From Clarkia xantiana subsp. parviflora (taxonomy: Eukaryota; Streptophyta; Magnoliopsida; Myrtales; Onagraceae), in contig JAPTYO010000022.1 in assembly GCA_036873135.1 (NCBI GenBank), positions 5,948,979 to 6,012,978 of the forward strand: a stretch of 64,000 bases of DNA, given 5' to 3'. Below, one piece after another: positions 19,138 through 29,499 of the stretch (positions within the stretch are counted from its first letter, which is position 1; each line of letters starts with the position of its first letter). A program made the position numbers and the translations under genes. Below the pieces are notes generated by a model. It saw only the letters and a program-made list of their open reading frames with translations, did no database searches and was not told the DNA's origin.

Positions 19138-19368
19138 TGAAAAGTCGCCTTAAGTGGTGCCCGATGTAAAATCTCCTTAAGTGGTGTAAGTTAATTATCG
19201 TTTGATTCGATGTAAGCAGATTATGTGCCATCAATAAATAAAGAGGTTGCTTCCGATCAGAATTGTTCTTAGATTTATTCTAAGTGTTGTTGAGTCGCCT
19301 TAAGTGGTGCACGAGACTAAGTCGTCTTAAGTGATGCACGAGATTAAGTCGCCTTAAGTGGTGCACGA
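19138..19368 (+). repeat. Element B post-pol repeat block, left part
   Basis: Units of CGCCTTAAGTGGTGCACGA type recur here and again after D (29178-29400). AATAAATAAAGAGGTTGC near 19226 is a likely poly(A)-signal region and is conserved in F (near 52790). D inserted at CACGA (19364-19368). Confidence 0.75.
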
Positions 19369-20394
19369 TGTTAGGTTCCGAGTCTAGGGTCAACGGGCGG
19401 TCGACTTAAGTCTCGTTCCTCACTGGAGATGTTGCGGATTCGATGCTCTCGAGTTGTGCTGTCCTAGCTTGTGTCCTTCCGTCCTTAGCTTCTCTTCTCT
19501 TCTCGCCCTGCAATAGGGGCAATACCAGGCACAGGGGGGGGGGGTGGTGCCTGATGAACCCTCTCCGATGCCTAAGTCAGTACGGTTTTAGAGAGATAAA
19601 GCTAGAGAGATGTCAGAGCAAAATTATGCAACTTGCCAAGATGATCAAAGATGTCCCAATGAATAGTGAGAGAGTTGTATTTATAGGCAACGGTGTCATT
19701 AAGGTGGCTTAATGACATCGTTAACCTTTAAACACAATTAATTATCCTTTAAACACGTAATTAAGACCTTAGGGTACGGAGAAGGTTGGCGGAAATAAAC
19801 CGAGTATGGGAGTCTAGAAACGGCGCCGGGGCCCTTGGAGCGGATGAAAAATCCGACCCCTAAGAGCAGGGACCGGGTGTCGGAACCTTCGGGGTCGGGT
19901 CGAGTATCCGACCCCGAGGACTCGGGGTCGGGTGAATGGGCCCGGTCAAACAAGTTTGACCGGGTGAGGGGGGTCTCCCAGTCAAACCAAGTTTGACTGG
20001 GAGCCCCCCTCCCTTCCCCTTCCACCCGATCTCTCAATAGAGAGATCGGGTGGGGGGACCCGATCTCTCAGTTGAGAGATCGGGTGGGAGGACCCGATAT
20101 CTCAACTGAGAGATCGGGTGGGAGAGGCCTCCCAGTCAAACTTTTGACTGGGAGCCTCTCCCTCCTCCCAATCTCTCAACTGAGAGATTGGGAGGGTCTC
20201 CCACCCGGTCAAACCAAGGTTTGACCGGGTCGGAAAATTCGGAAGTTTGGGCTGGCGCGTTTTTTCTGGTTCGGACCGTTTCTTTTTGTGGGTAACATAC
20301 TTGGGCCAAAAGTTTCGATTTACAATCATTAACGGGGTGATAAAAATAAAACGATTTGGTAGTCAACGGGTTCAAATTGGGCGTATATCCATCA
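19369..20394 (-). repeat. Element D 3' LTR (left)
   Basis: It runs TGTTAGG to CCATCA on the plus strand. It has a G-run near 19537, a TATA box near 19681 (reverse strand, TATAAATAC) and a hairpin array at about 19930-20235. Confidence 0.9.
19930..20235 (-). repeat. Hairpin array in left LTR of D
   Basis: Successive inverted repeats are built from GGTCAAACaaGTTTGACC, CCCAGTCAAA/TTTGACTGGG and CCCGATCTCTC/GAGAGATCGGG pairs. The position in the LTR is the same as in C but the stems differ. Confidence 0.85.
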
Positions 20395-21859
20395 CATGCC
20401 CCCGAGTCAACCAATGGCCTGACCCTTGATTGACTCTATTTTAGGATGCTATGACACGCGCAATTTGAAGCCGGGATTTTACCTTTTGTCGGAGTCCTTA
20501 CTTACCCATGGATGTGTGTCTCTGACTCTGCCCCCTGTCTTATAAGATAGAGGAATTGCAAATGTCAGAATAGCACGGGCACGTGTACAAGCACGTGTCC
20601 ATCCGAGGTGGAAATAATAAATTTAACCCCGTCATGAGTGTGTGCTCGGAAAATGTATGCTCATGTGGAGATGCAACATGAACACAACTAAACAAGTCCA
20701 TGTTTCAATTTCATGCCGGGATAAGTCTAAGTGAAGAAAAATTTCAATTTTGTCCGAAATTTTTCTAAGTATGGGATACTAGAAAATATGCCTATAGGAT
20801 GTTAACTAGGAGTGAACATGGACATATCATGAACATGAGGATGTGTACTAGCATACATGCAAGTAGGAACATAAGGATGGGAGTGAGTAGATACATGCTG
20901 CGATTGTAGTCATGAATGTATGCATAAATATATGGCGGCTATGTGCATGGATGTCTAAATGTTTGAACACACGGGAGTGTGTACGTGGGCATGCATATGA
21001 GTGCAAGCATGAACATGTGTGTGTGTATGGACGGGTTGTGAGTATAAGCATGAGTGATGACATTGATGTACCTGTAGATGTTAATCATGAATATGAGCAT
21101 AAGTGCAAAGGTGAGAGCATAGACCTCTCCTTTACCTGAGGGTGGGAACTCTGCCACTCAATGGGACACAACGTTCCGCCTCCCTCGTACTAGCGTGAGC
21201 GTTGTCCATTAACCTCGACCTTCGGCATGTGTAACATTTTTCCTTCATTCGTTGGAGCGTGTGTATAGCTCTTGACCTTTACCCTGCAATTTGTTCCCCA
21301 TAAAAGTGAGGGTGAAAATGCTTACAGGCTTTCTTCTTACCGCCGCGAGCAAAGGGGTCTATTGACATGTGTTAAGGGTTGACCCTTCCTTCGAATGTGT
21401 TGGAGCGTTGCTCCATTTGGGGAAACTAAAAGTTCGCCTTCTTCCCTTGGTGTTAAGGTTGCCCCCATGAGTAAGGGTCGATCTTTGCGTTGGTTGCTCG
21501 TATAGATGACTCCCTTTTGGGAAGCTTTCTTCTTCAGACAGGGAGACCTTGAAGATCGTTTTCCAAGGTAGTCAGACCAAATCTGACTGTCCTGTGTCTT
21601 GGGTGTCCAAGGTGGACTCGTATGAGGCGGGGACTCGTATGACCCCTTGTAGGTTGATTTCATGGAGAAACATATAAGGTGTAGGCAGAGCGTTCCGAAC
21701 GTACCGTTGAATCGGATGAGAGGGAAGAACCCTCTAGTTCTGCTTATCAGGCCAAGAAATTTTCTAAGTCAGGGAAGGCTGCTAATGCTTCCAGTATGTT
21801 CTCATTCCATTCTCTTTTCTTTGTGATATACTTATGATTATTCTCATGTTGCTTCCTTC
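20395..21859. other. Element D polypurine tract and non-coding region
   Basis: CATGCCCCCGAGTC at 20395 is the reverse of the polypurine tract. The next 400 bases resemble C 16440-16830. Around 20810-21110 there is GTATG/CATG-rich simple sequence. From about 21200 weak traces of the antisense gene appear (for example ATGGAGAAAC near 21661, compare C 14383). No intact gene is seen. Confidence 0.5.
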
Positions 21860-22375
21860 TTGTTGTTAGAACGTTCGCTCCTGGTTACCGAATGGGTTCT
21901 TGCAGTGGGCGAGAGTTCAAGTCAATCCAAGGCGTGGAAACCTGACTCTGAGGTCGGGCCCTCGGCTGCCAAGGAGGAGGAAACCGCGAGGGGCTCTCCT
22001 TCAAGTGCCTCCTTGCTGACTCCCTCTCATGATAAGGAGGTAGTGGTTGAAGAGGCGCCCTCTTTACTTGACGAAGGGAAACAACCTGTGGCTGGCGATG
22101 GGGTGATCATAGGTCTTGATGTCTCTTCTCTATCCTCTGCCCCCCAGCCGAGGGGCCGAGTCTCAGGTTCATTTCATCTTCATGTAGATTTCACGACTTT
22201 CGAAGGTGTCTTTGGCTTTCCTATGGGTTATGTTATTAACCCCTGCGTTGAAAATTTTTCTTTTGGTGATGGGTGTGATCGTCGCCTTTCGTTGAGGTTC
22301 CTTTCTTTTGCCATGACTCTGATTAAGATAACAAATTCTTGCTTGGGAGTTTGGTGGAGACTGTTCTTGAGTTAG
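21860..22375 (+). pseudogene. Element D antisense-gene remnant
   Basis: A frame at 21866-22160 encodes an acidic, Ser-rich stretch with EVVVEEAPSLLDEGKQPV and SAPQPRGRVS, matching the middle exons of C's antisense gene. The domain before it and the coiled coil after it were not recognised. The downstream part is probably intron or decayed sequence. Confidence 0.55.
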
Positions 22376-22704
22376 CTTCTACTAGTATCGTAGTTGTGAT
22401 TGTTGTGGGGATCGTTTTGTTATGTGCCCTCAATAGTGCTTGTCGTGATTCTTTGCTTCATGGTTGATTTCATGAAATATGGAGGTTGTCTTCATAATGA
22501 GGACGTCTCCTACTTAGTACCACCCAGTGGGTTGAAATATAAGTGCCTACCTTTGATGAGCGTATGAAGAGTGTTGTTTCTCCCTTTTTCTTGAACCTCC
22601 TCCTAAGGCTAGGCGTAGCCTTTTGATGTTCGTGGTCGGGATGATGTCTTTACAATGTATGTCTTTGACAGATGTTTTACGATGTGCTGCCATGATAATC
22701 ACTT
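22376..22704. other. Element D, no gene seen
   Basis: AT/GT-rich non-coding sequence between the antisense-gene remnant and the 27-bp repeat. Confidence 0.35.
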
Positions 22705-22908
22705 CAAGGTATGTGGACATGATAGCAACTTCGTGATGCGTGGGAGTGATAGCCCTTCTGTAGTGTGTGGACATGATAGCCACTTCAAGGTATGTGGACA
22801 TGATAGCCACTTCAAGGTATGTGGACATGATAGCCACTTCAAGGTATGGGGACATGATAGCCATTTTAAGGTATGTGGACATGATAGCCACATCACGATG
22901 TATGGAGT
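22705..22908 (+). repeat. 27-bp minisatellite in D
   Basis: About seven to eight units of GTATGTGGACATGATAGCCA plus seven bases occur here. The unit length is a multiple of three, so frames on both strands stay open and look like short repetitive proteins, which they most likely are not. Confidence 0.85.
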
Positions 22909-23558
22909 TGTGCTTTAGTGTTCTTTTCCTATTGTAGAGCTTTCATTACTGTAGTTGCCTTTTGTTTAGGCTATGTTTGTTGGGTTAGGTCCCGATGTCT
23001 CGTCTTGCCCGATGTTGTATCCTTCATGCTTTTTAGGTGTCTCCTTCATGAGTTGTGCTTGATGATGTTCGAGTCTTATACGAGCATAGGTCACGCGAGA
23101 GTGACATGCAAGATAATAATATTTGTCGGAGGTTGCTTTGTGCGGCCTGTAAGGCAATTCCTCTTCTTGATGGGTCGAGTTTATTTTGAGAGCCTTGAAC
23201 TTTGGATTTCATGTCTTTGCTATCCTTCTTGGTGGTGTTGGGTTCCTTTGGGATACTTCTCTTGACTTGTGATATTGATGGTAGGATAACTCGTTACTTT
23301 TCATGATAACCTCTTGTACTTCTATATATGATCCTTTGGTCATGGACTTCTTCTTTGTATATGCTTTCCTTTACTTATCCTTCTTTTGTGTTTTCCTTCA
23401 TGCCATACCTGCTATCTCATCAAGAAAAAAACATTATGTGTTCTTTATACAACCTTACTTTGAAATTACTTTCTCATGGGATCCTTCTTAGTATGGTGTG
23501 ATGATCTCTTCTGATACCCTTTAAATGGTATATATGGTATTGTTAGACCAAAGATACG
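22909..23558. other. Element D, no gene seen
   Basis: T-rich non-coding sequence. The part near 23390-23520 is the reverse of C near 12490-12660. Confidence 0.4.
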
Positions 23559-24335
23559 CTCTTGGTGGGCGTCGAATCTGTTCACGAGACAGGATCTCGG
23601 AGGGCACTTAACGTTTCACAGGATAGGCTCCCGGAGGGCACAAGTTAGACCAAAGATACGCTCCTGGATGGCGTCGAAAACTGTTCACGAGACTGGCTCT
23701 CGGAGGGCACTTAACGTTTCACAGGATAGGCTCCCGGAGGGCACAAGTTAGACCAAAGATACGCTCCTGGTGGGCGTCGAAGCTGGTAGTTTGAAATCTA
23801 CCTCAAGATACGCTCTTGGGGGCGTCGAATCTGGTAGTGTTTTTTCTACCTCAAGATACGCTCTTGGGGGCGTCGAATCTGGTAGGTTGCAAATCTACCT
23901 CAAGATACGCTCCTGGGGGCGTCGAAGGTCGTATTTTTAGAAACTACTCTCAAGATACGCTCTTGGGGGCGTCGAAATTCGTAGTTTTTGGAAACCACTC
24001 TCAAGATACGCTCTTGGTGCGTCGAAGGTCGTAGTGTAGAAACTACTCTCAAGATACGCTCGTGGGGGCGTCGAAGGTCGTAGTATGAACACTACTCTCA
24101 AGATACGCTCTTGGGGGCGTCGAAGGTCGTAGTATGAACACTACTCTCAAGATACGCTCTTGGGGGCGTCGAAGGTCGTAGTATAAAAACTACTCTCAAG
24201 ATACGCTCTTGGGGGCGTCGAATCTGTTCGCGGGATAGGCTCCCGGAGGGCACCAGGTTCGTAGTTTTAGAACTACTCTCAAGATACGCTCTTGGGGGTG
24301 TCGAATGTGTTCGCGGGATTGGCTCCCGGAGGGCT
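23559..24335 (-). repeat. Tandem repeats in D, reverse of those in C
   Basis: Units with CAAGATACGCTCTTGGGGGC (the reverse of C's core) repeat about eleven times at 23750-24300. They are mixed with CTCCCGGAGGGCA halves of the 101-bp type at 23580-23760 and near 24240-24335. Confidence 0.85.
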
Positions 24336-27312
24336 CATAATATTACCTTATCTTGTGTCCCTTCTCATGTAGGGTGCGTCTTTGGTATGCTTTTCGAGTC
24401 TTTACTTGACTTTTCCTTCTATGATATTGCCTGTTACCACGCTTTTTCTTCAATGTGGGGGATCGCCTTTCGAGGGCGATATTTGTGTGTTGCCAACTTA
24501 GGACGAGTTCGTGCAGGGAATTGAGGATGTTTTCCTCTTATGTGGCCTCTTCTGGGAGAAGTGGTATTGCATTTTCGTGTGCTTTTCTGCCTCTAATCTC
24601 TTCTTTTATACTTAGGTGGACTACCAAGCACTTATTCGTTTGGTGCCCCCCAAGTTGCTTGGTGGTCATACCGCCTTTCATATTTGGCCGTTGAAGGCCC
24701 CTCGTTCATTTTCTTGGTTGGGTACCCCTTATGCTCGGGGCTCCCTTGTCTGCTTGTTTGAATGCGATGAGTGTCCCTTGTAGGATTTACTCTTTCTCAT
24801 GCTTGCTTGTTTCAGATATAGGCATGGTTTGGATAATGCCTTTGTCGGATGTATCTTTAGAGGTTGGGTGGAGAGCTTTTGCTTTGGGTGGGTGGGGGTG
24901 ATTTTCATTCTCTTGATAACCAGGATGCGGCAGTGTTTGTATCCTAGGGGTGCTTGTAAATTCTTTCCCCCCCTTCTTTGTGTTTTAGGTTGAAAAGCTC
25001 TCTCATAGAATGGTGTCTTGAGTTGTTAATCTCGTAGGTGTGCTTCAGACTAGTCAATCTAATCCATGCTCTTTGCTCGTGCATGGGGGGTCTGACCGAG
25101 CTGTGATAATCTTCTTGGAGTGTTGTGGCACTTAGTGTGGTTTGCCTTTTCCTTCACATTGGAGTATTCTTCAATGCCTTTAGGGGGTGTCACATTGGTC
25201 ATGCTCCTCCAACCTTGAATCTTGATTATAGACTTCCTTTGAATTAGGACTTGAACTTAAAAAGGATGTCTTCCTCTAGGTTTGCAGGTGATGTTCCATG
25301 ATTTTCCATGGGTTTGTCCCCGTATTGGCTATTCCTTGCTGGATAGCTTCATTAGAGGCTGCATTTGTATTGTGTACGTATACGTGTTTGAGGTGTGTTG
25401 AGCTGACAAGTCCCTCCTTTTGTATTTTGTCATAACCTTCATTCATCATGTGTTCGGCGTATGGCCTTAAAGGCGGGATATTTTTCTAGTGCCCCTTTTA
25501 TCGGGGTTCTCCTCTTGATGGGATGCCAGAGTCAAATGTCTTATCATTTGCAGACAAGGTGGTTGATCTGGATGTGCGTCTAGTGTGAGGGTCGATCTTG
25601 AAACCTTACTCCCCAAGCTTTTGAGCTCTTCTTTGGTTGATCTTGTAGAACTATTATCCTGCCCTAAGGCTCTTGATAGGAGATGTATCTCCTTTTTCAT
25701 ACTCTAGTTGTTGCACTATCTTTTTTGCTAATCTTGCATCTTTAGAGTTTCTCTCTTGGTTCATGACTTCAACAACAGGATTTTCTACCGATGTTTATTC
25801 TATTAGGACTTGTATCCTTGGTTGCCTTCCTTTCTTGTGAGATGGCGAAGGAGTGTTTATGAACACTCCAATGTGTCGTACTTGGTAGAGGTATGCGCCT
25901 AATCTTTATGGCGCTGTCTTGAATCTTCGTGTACCTATCTTTGATGAACATGTTATTAATTGCATATATAATACGGAGTACAAGGATCTCCGGGTTAGGA
26001 TCATATTTTGAAAACAGAGACATACTCATCTATTAGATAACCTCTTTATCTACGGAGTTTATTTTTGCAAGGATAAATGCAAGGATACTTGTAAGGATAC
26101 TTGTAAGGATACTTGTAAGGATACTTGTAAGGATATGTGTTCCATCCTTATTCCTGGTTCCTTTGCGGTGCCGTGTCCCTAATGGGTGTGTTGATGTTCT
26201 GACCACCTTTACTAGTAGGGGTCCTTTGGTATTAGGCATGCCTGAGTCTTCTCTAGTATCATCAATAGGTTGTCTTTGAAGGTGGGTGTTGTCTATGTGA
26301 CATGGTTTTCTCCATTTTTGGAGGGATATGTTCGCGGCTACCCCCTCTTATGCTAATGGGCGTTTGTGGGGAGGGCATGTTGCGACTGGTGCCCCCCTTG
26401 CATACCAATGCCAGATGGGATCCTTTGATGGACTTGGCCCTAGGATGCTTAGTGGAAGGTTATAGTAGGGGGTGATCCTTTGTGACCTTCATGGTAGTTC
26501 CTCTATAGGATGTTGGGAGTGCTCAACTTATTTTTGTAAGTGAGCCTTCCATCTTGTGATCTTTCCCAGAAACTTGACCTTATAGGTGTTCTTTGGGATT
26601 GAGGAATCTGTTGCTTGTGCATCTCTTGATTGGCGACGACCTTTTACGGATTCTTCTAGTGGTCCACCTGTGTATATATATATCACGGAGTCCGAAGGCG
26701 TCCGGTATGGTTATTCTTGGAAAACATGTTGATATTAAGTATCAAAATCTACCCCTTTTAGGGAGTTGACTTGTTATGCAGTTAAATTAAATAAGATGAT
26801 ATGGGAAGGATATGGGTGTGGGGGTGTTGATATCCCCTGCTTCCTTGGTAATGTAACTGTTTTCCTCCATTAGTCTGTGTGTATTCCTTCCACTTGAGGA
26901 ATATAAGGTCGCATCCTTGCAAGGCGGACTAGGTGGAGGTGTATCCTTCATGTATGCTATGTGCGATCTCACTCTACTACGTCTCTCCATGAGACTTCCC
27001 ATTGTAGTAGCTATGTGCTAACGTGGTGTGGTACTCTATGAGTCCCCTGTTCAAATCCTTGTCTTTTCAACTCCTCCCCTGTCCTAGGGGGATGTGTGCC
27101 AAGGGTTGTCATGCACAAGGGGTTTGGACCTGTCGTGCTGTATCATGGGTAGGTGGTTGCCTTGTTGTGTTGTTGGGACTATGTCCCTCCCTTTGAGCTT
27201 TCCTTGGTATGTCCCTTAGTCATGTCTGTGGTGATACGGACTGTATGTGTACATTGCCAGGGTGGATGTTGGAACTCCTATATCCTTGTTGGTCTGGCAT
27301 GTATGTCCTCCC
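24336..27312. other. Element D unexplained 3-kb stretch
   Basis: In C the matching interval holds capsid, protease and Gag2. Here I find none of their motifs on either strand. There is a 12-bp repeat (GGATACTTGTAA, about 26068-26130), a C-run near 24966, and otherwise unique T/G-rich sequence. It may be decayed gag or replacement DNA. Confidence 0.4.
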
Positions 27313-28028
27313 TTAGTGCGGTGTATGTCCCTGTTGGGGTACTTGGTTGAATTCCTGCCTCCTTGGAGGTCTTTCCTGTCTATCTGCCCCCAGAGGGGTG
27401 TATGCCCTGGCATCCTGCTGTGTCTGTTGCTGCATTGGAGGTACAGGCTGTTGCCTTCCCTCTGAGGGTGGCCTTTGGTTGTCTCTCCTTTGTTCTTCTC
27501 GCTGCCCTGTTCGAGGGTGCGCGTGGTGTTCTTCTTTTAGGACTTGTTCATCCTCATGAACTTCTTCTTCTTCATGCTGGTGTTGCCCTCTCTGCCTGTT
27601 CCTCAGAGTCTCTATGTGGGCTAGCAGCTCATCCAATGCGTTTATCAACCTCGGAGTCACTGTCTGTGCTCCTTGCGAGTATGCGGGCCTTATGTTGGTT
27701 GTGTGGGCACGATTGTCGTTCCTTTGAGTCAATATTCCATATGGATACTCTTGAGGTTGTGCCTCATAGTAGTACCCCTGTGGAGGTGCCGTGTATTGGG
27801 ATGGCACTCCTTGTTGCCCCCCTGTCCCTGTGGCTTCCTAGTTAATGGAGTTGGAGCTGTGGAATCCTCCTCCCTGCTTGTTAGGCTGGGGTGCCTGTGG
27901 GGCTACCTGAGGCTCTGGTGTGCAGGCTGTTACTCTGGGTTAGGCTGCCTTGCTGGAGGTATAGGCTGTCTCCCTCGCCTATTGCCCCCAGGTGGGCGGT
28001 GATGCCTAGATACTAAGCTGTTCGTCAT
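27313..28028 (-). pseudogene. Element D broken gag N-terminus
   Basis: The ATG at 28028-28026 follows the PBS and starts MTNSLVSRHHRPPGGN, like C. A stop comes after about 32 codons. The frame from 27807 to 27313 resumes the C-like low-complexity Gag start (YTAPPQGYYYEAQPQEYPYG, HPRTGQREEQRR, RAYTPLGADRQERPPRR), with an added Glu-rich insert. Nothing of the capsid domain follows. Confidence 0.75.
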
Positions 28029-28061
28029 CGCTTTTGTTATTGCCAGGCTTTCTGTTCGAAG

Positions 28062-28077
28062 CCTACAGACGGCGCCA
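28062..28077 (-). promoter_or_regulatory. Element D primer-binding site
   Basis: The plus strand reads CCTACAGACGGCGCCA, the reverse complement of C's PBS, two bases from the 5' LTR. Confidence 0.75.
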
Positions 28078-28079
28078 AG

Positions 28080-29177
28080 TGTTAGGTTCCGAGTCTAGGG
28101 TCAACGGGCGGTCGACTTAAGTCTCGTTCCTCACTGGAGATGTTGCGGATTCGATGCTCTCGGGTTGTGCTGTCCTAGCTTGTGTCCTTCCGTCCTTAGC
28201 TTCTCTTCTCTTCTCGCCCTGCAATAGGGGCAATACCAGGCACAGAGGGGGGGGGGGTGCCTGATGAACCCTCTCCGATGCCTAAGTCAGTACGGTTTTA
28301 GAGAGATAAAGCTAGAGAGATGTCAGAGCAAAATTATGCAACTTGCCAAGATGATCAAAGATGTCCCAATGAATAGTGAGAGAGTTGTATTTATAGGCAA
28401 CGGTGTCATTAAGGTGGCTTAATGACATCGTTAACCTTTAAACACAATTAATTATCCTTTAAACACGTAATTAAGACCTTAGGGTACGGAGAAGGTTGGC
28501 GGAAATAAACCGAGTATGGGAGTCTAGAAACGGCGCCGGTGCCCTTGGGGCGGATGAAAAATCCGACCCCTAAGAGCAGGGACCGGGTGTCGGAACCTTC
28601 GGGGTCGGGTCGAGGATCCGACCCCGAGGACTCGGGGTCGGGTGAATGGGCCCGGTCAAACAAGTTTGACCGGGTGAGGGGGGTCTCCCAGTCAAACCAA
28701 GTTTGACTGGGAGCCCCCCTCCCTTTCCCCTTCCACCCGATCTCTCAATAGAGAGATCGGGTGGGGGGACCCGATCTCTCAGTTGAGAGATCGGGTGGGA
28801 GGACCCGATCTCTCAGTTGAGAGATCGGGTGGGAGGACCCGATCTCTCAACTGAGAGATCGGGTGGGAGAGGCCTCCCAGTCAAACTTTTGACTGGGAGC
28901 CTCTCCCTCCTCCCAATCTCTCAACTGAGAGATTGGGAGGGGGCCACCTCCCAATCTATCTTACGAGAGATTGGGAGGGTCTCCCACCCGGTCAAACCTT
29001 GGTTTGACCGGGTCGGAAAATTCGGAAGTTTGGGCTGGCGCGTTTTTTCTGGTTCGGACCGTTTCTTTTTGTGGGTAACATACTTGGGCCAAAAGTTTCG
29101 ATTTACAATCATTAACGGGGTGATAAAAATAAAACGATTTGGTAGTCAACGGGTTCAAATTGGGCGTATATCCATCA
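28080..29177 (-). repeat. Element D 5' LTR (right)
   Basis: It matches the left LTR but is 72 bp longer because of two additional hairpin units, one near 28800-28835 and one near 28940-28980. The TATA box (reverse) lies near 28392. Confidence 0.9.
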
Positions 29178-29499
29178 CACGAGATTAAGTCGCCTTAAGT
29201 GGTGCACGAGATTAAGTCGTCTTAAGTGATGCATGGTTCTTGGATTTATTCTAAGTGTTGAAAAGTCGCCTTAAGTGGTGCACGGTATTAAGTCTCCTTA
29301 GGTGGTGAAAGTGGTTAAATCGTCTTAAGTGATGTGTGAAAGTGTCTTAAGTGTCGAAGTTTCGCCTTAAGTAAGCATAGTTAAAGTCGCTTGGAAGAAG
29401 TGCAACGGAAAATCGGAAAGATAGTCTGATATTAATGAGGGCTCAAAGGCCCGAGGATTAGAAAATGAGGAAAATACAAGGACTCTAAAGATAAAGTGT
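29178..29499 (+). repeat. Element B post-pol repeat block, right part
   Basis: This continues the CGCCTTAAGTGGTGCACGA repeats interrupted by D, with TSD CACGA at 29178-29182. It runs to the 3' end of B's antisense gene. Confidence 0.75.

Larger units (their letters stand above)
19369..29177 (-). mobile_element. Element D: non-autonomous relative of C nested in B
   Basis: The orientation is reversed. The 3' LTR is on the left (19369-20394, 1026 bp) and the 5' LTR on the right (28080-29177, 1098 bp), with target duplication CACGA at 19364-19368 and 29178-29182. Termini, TATA region, PBS and polypurine tract match C. Inside there are only a broken gag start, repeats and antisense-gene remnants. 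The LTRs differ at only a handful of bases plus 72 bp of extra hairpin units, so D moved recently without coding capacity of its own. Confidence 0.9.

Noticed and set aside
22655..22918. Repeat protein with a nine-residue period in D
   Set aside because: It is the translation of the 27-bp minisatellite; both strands are open, as expected from unit length alone.
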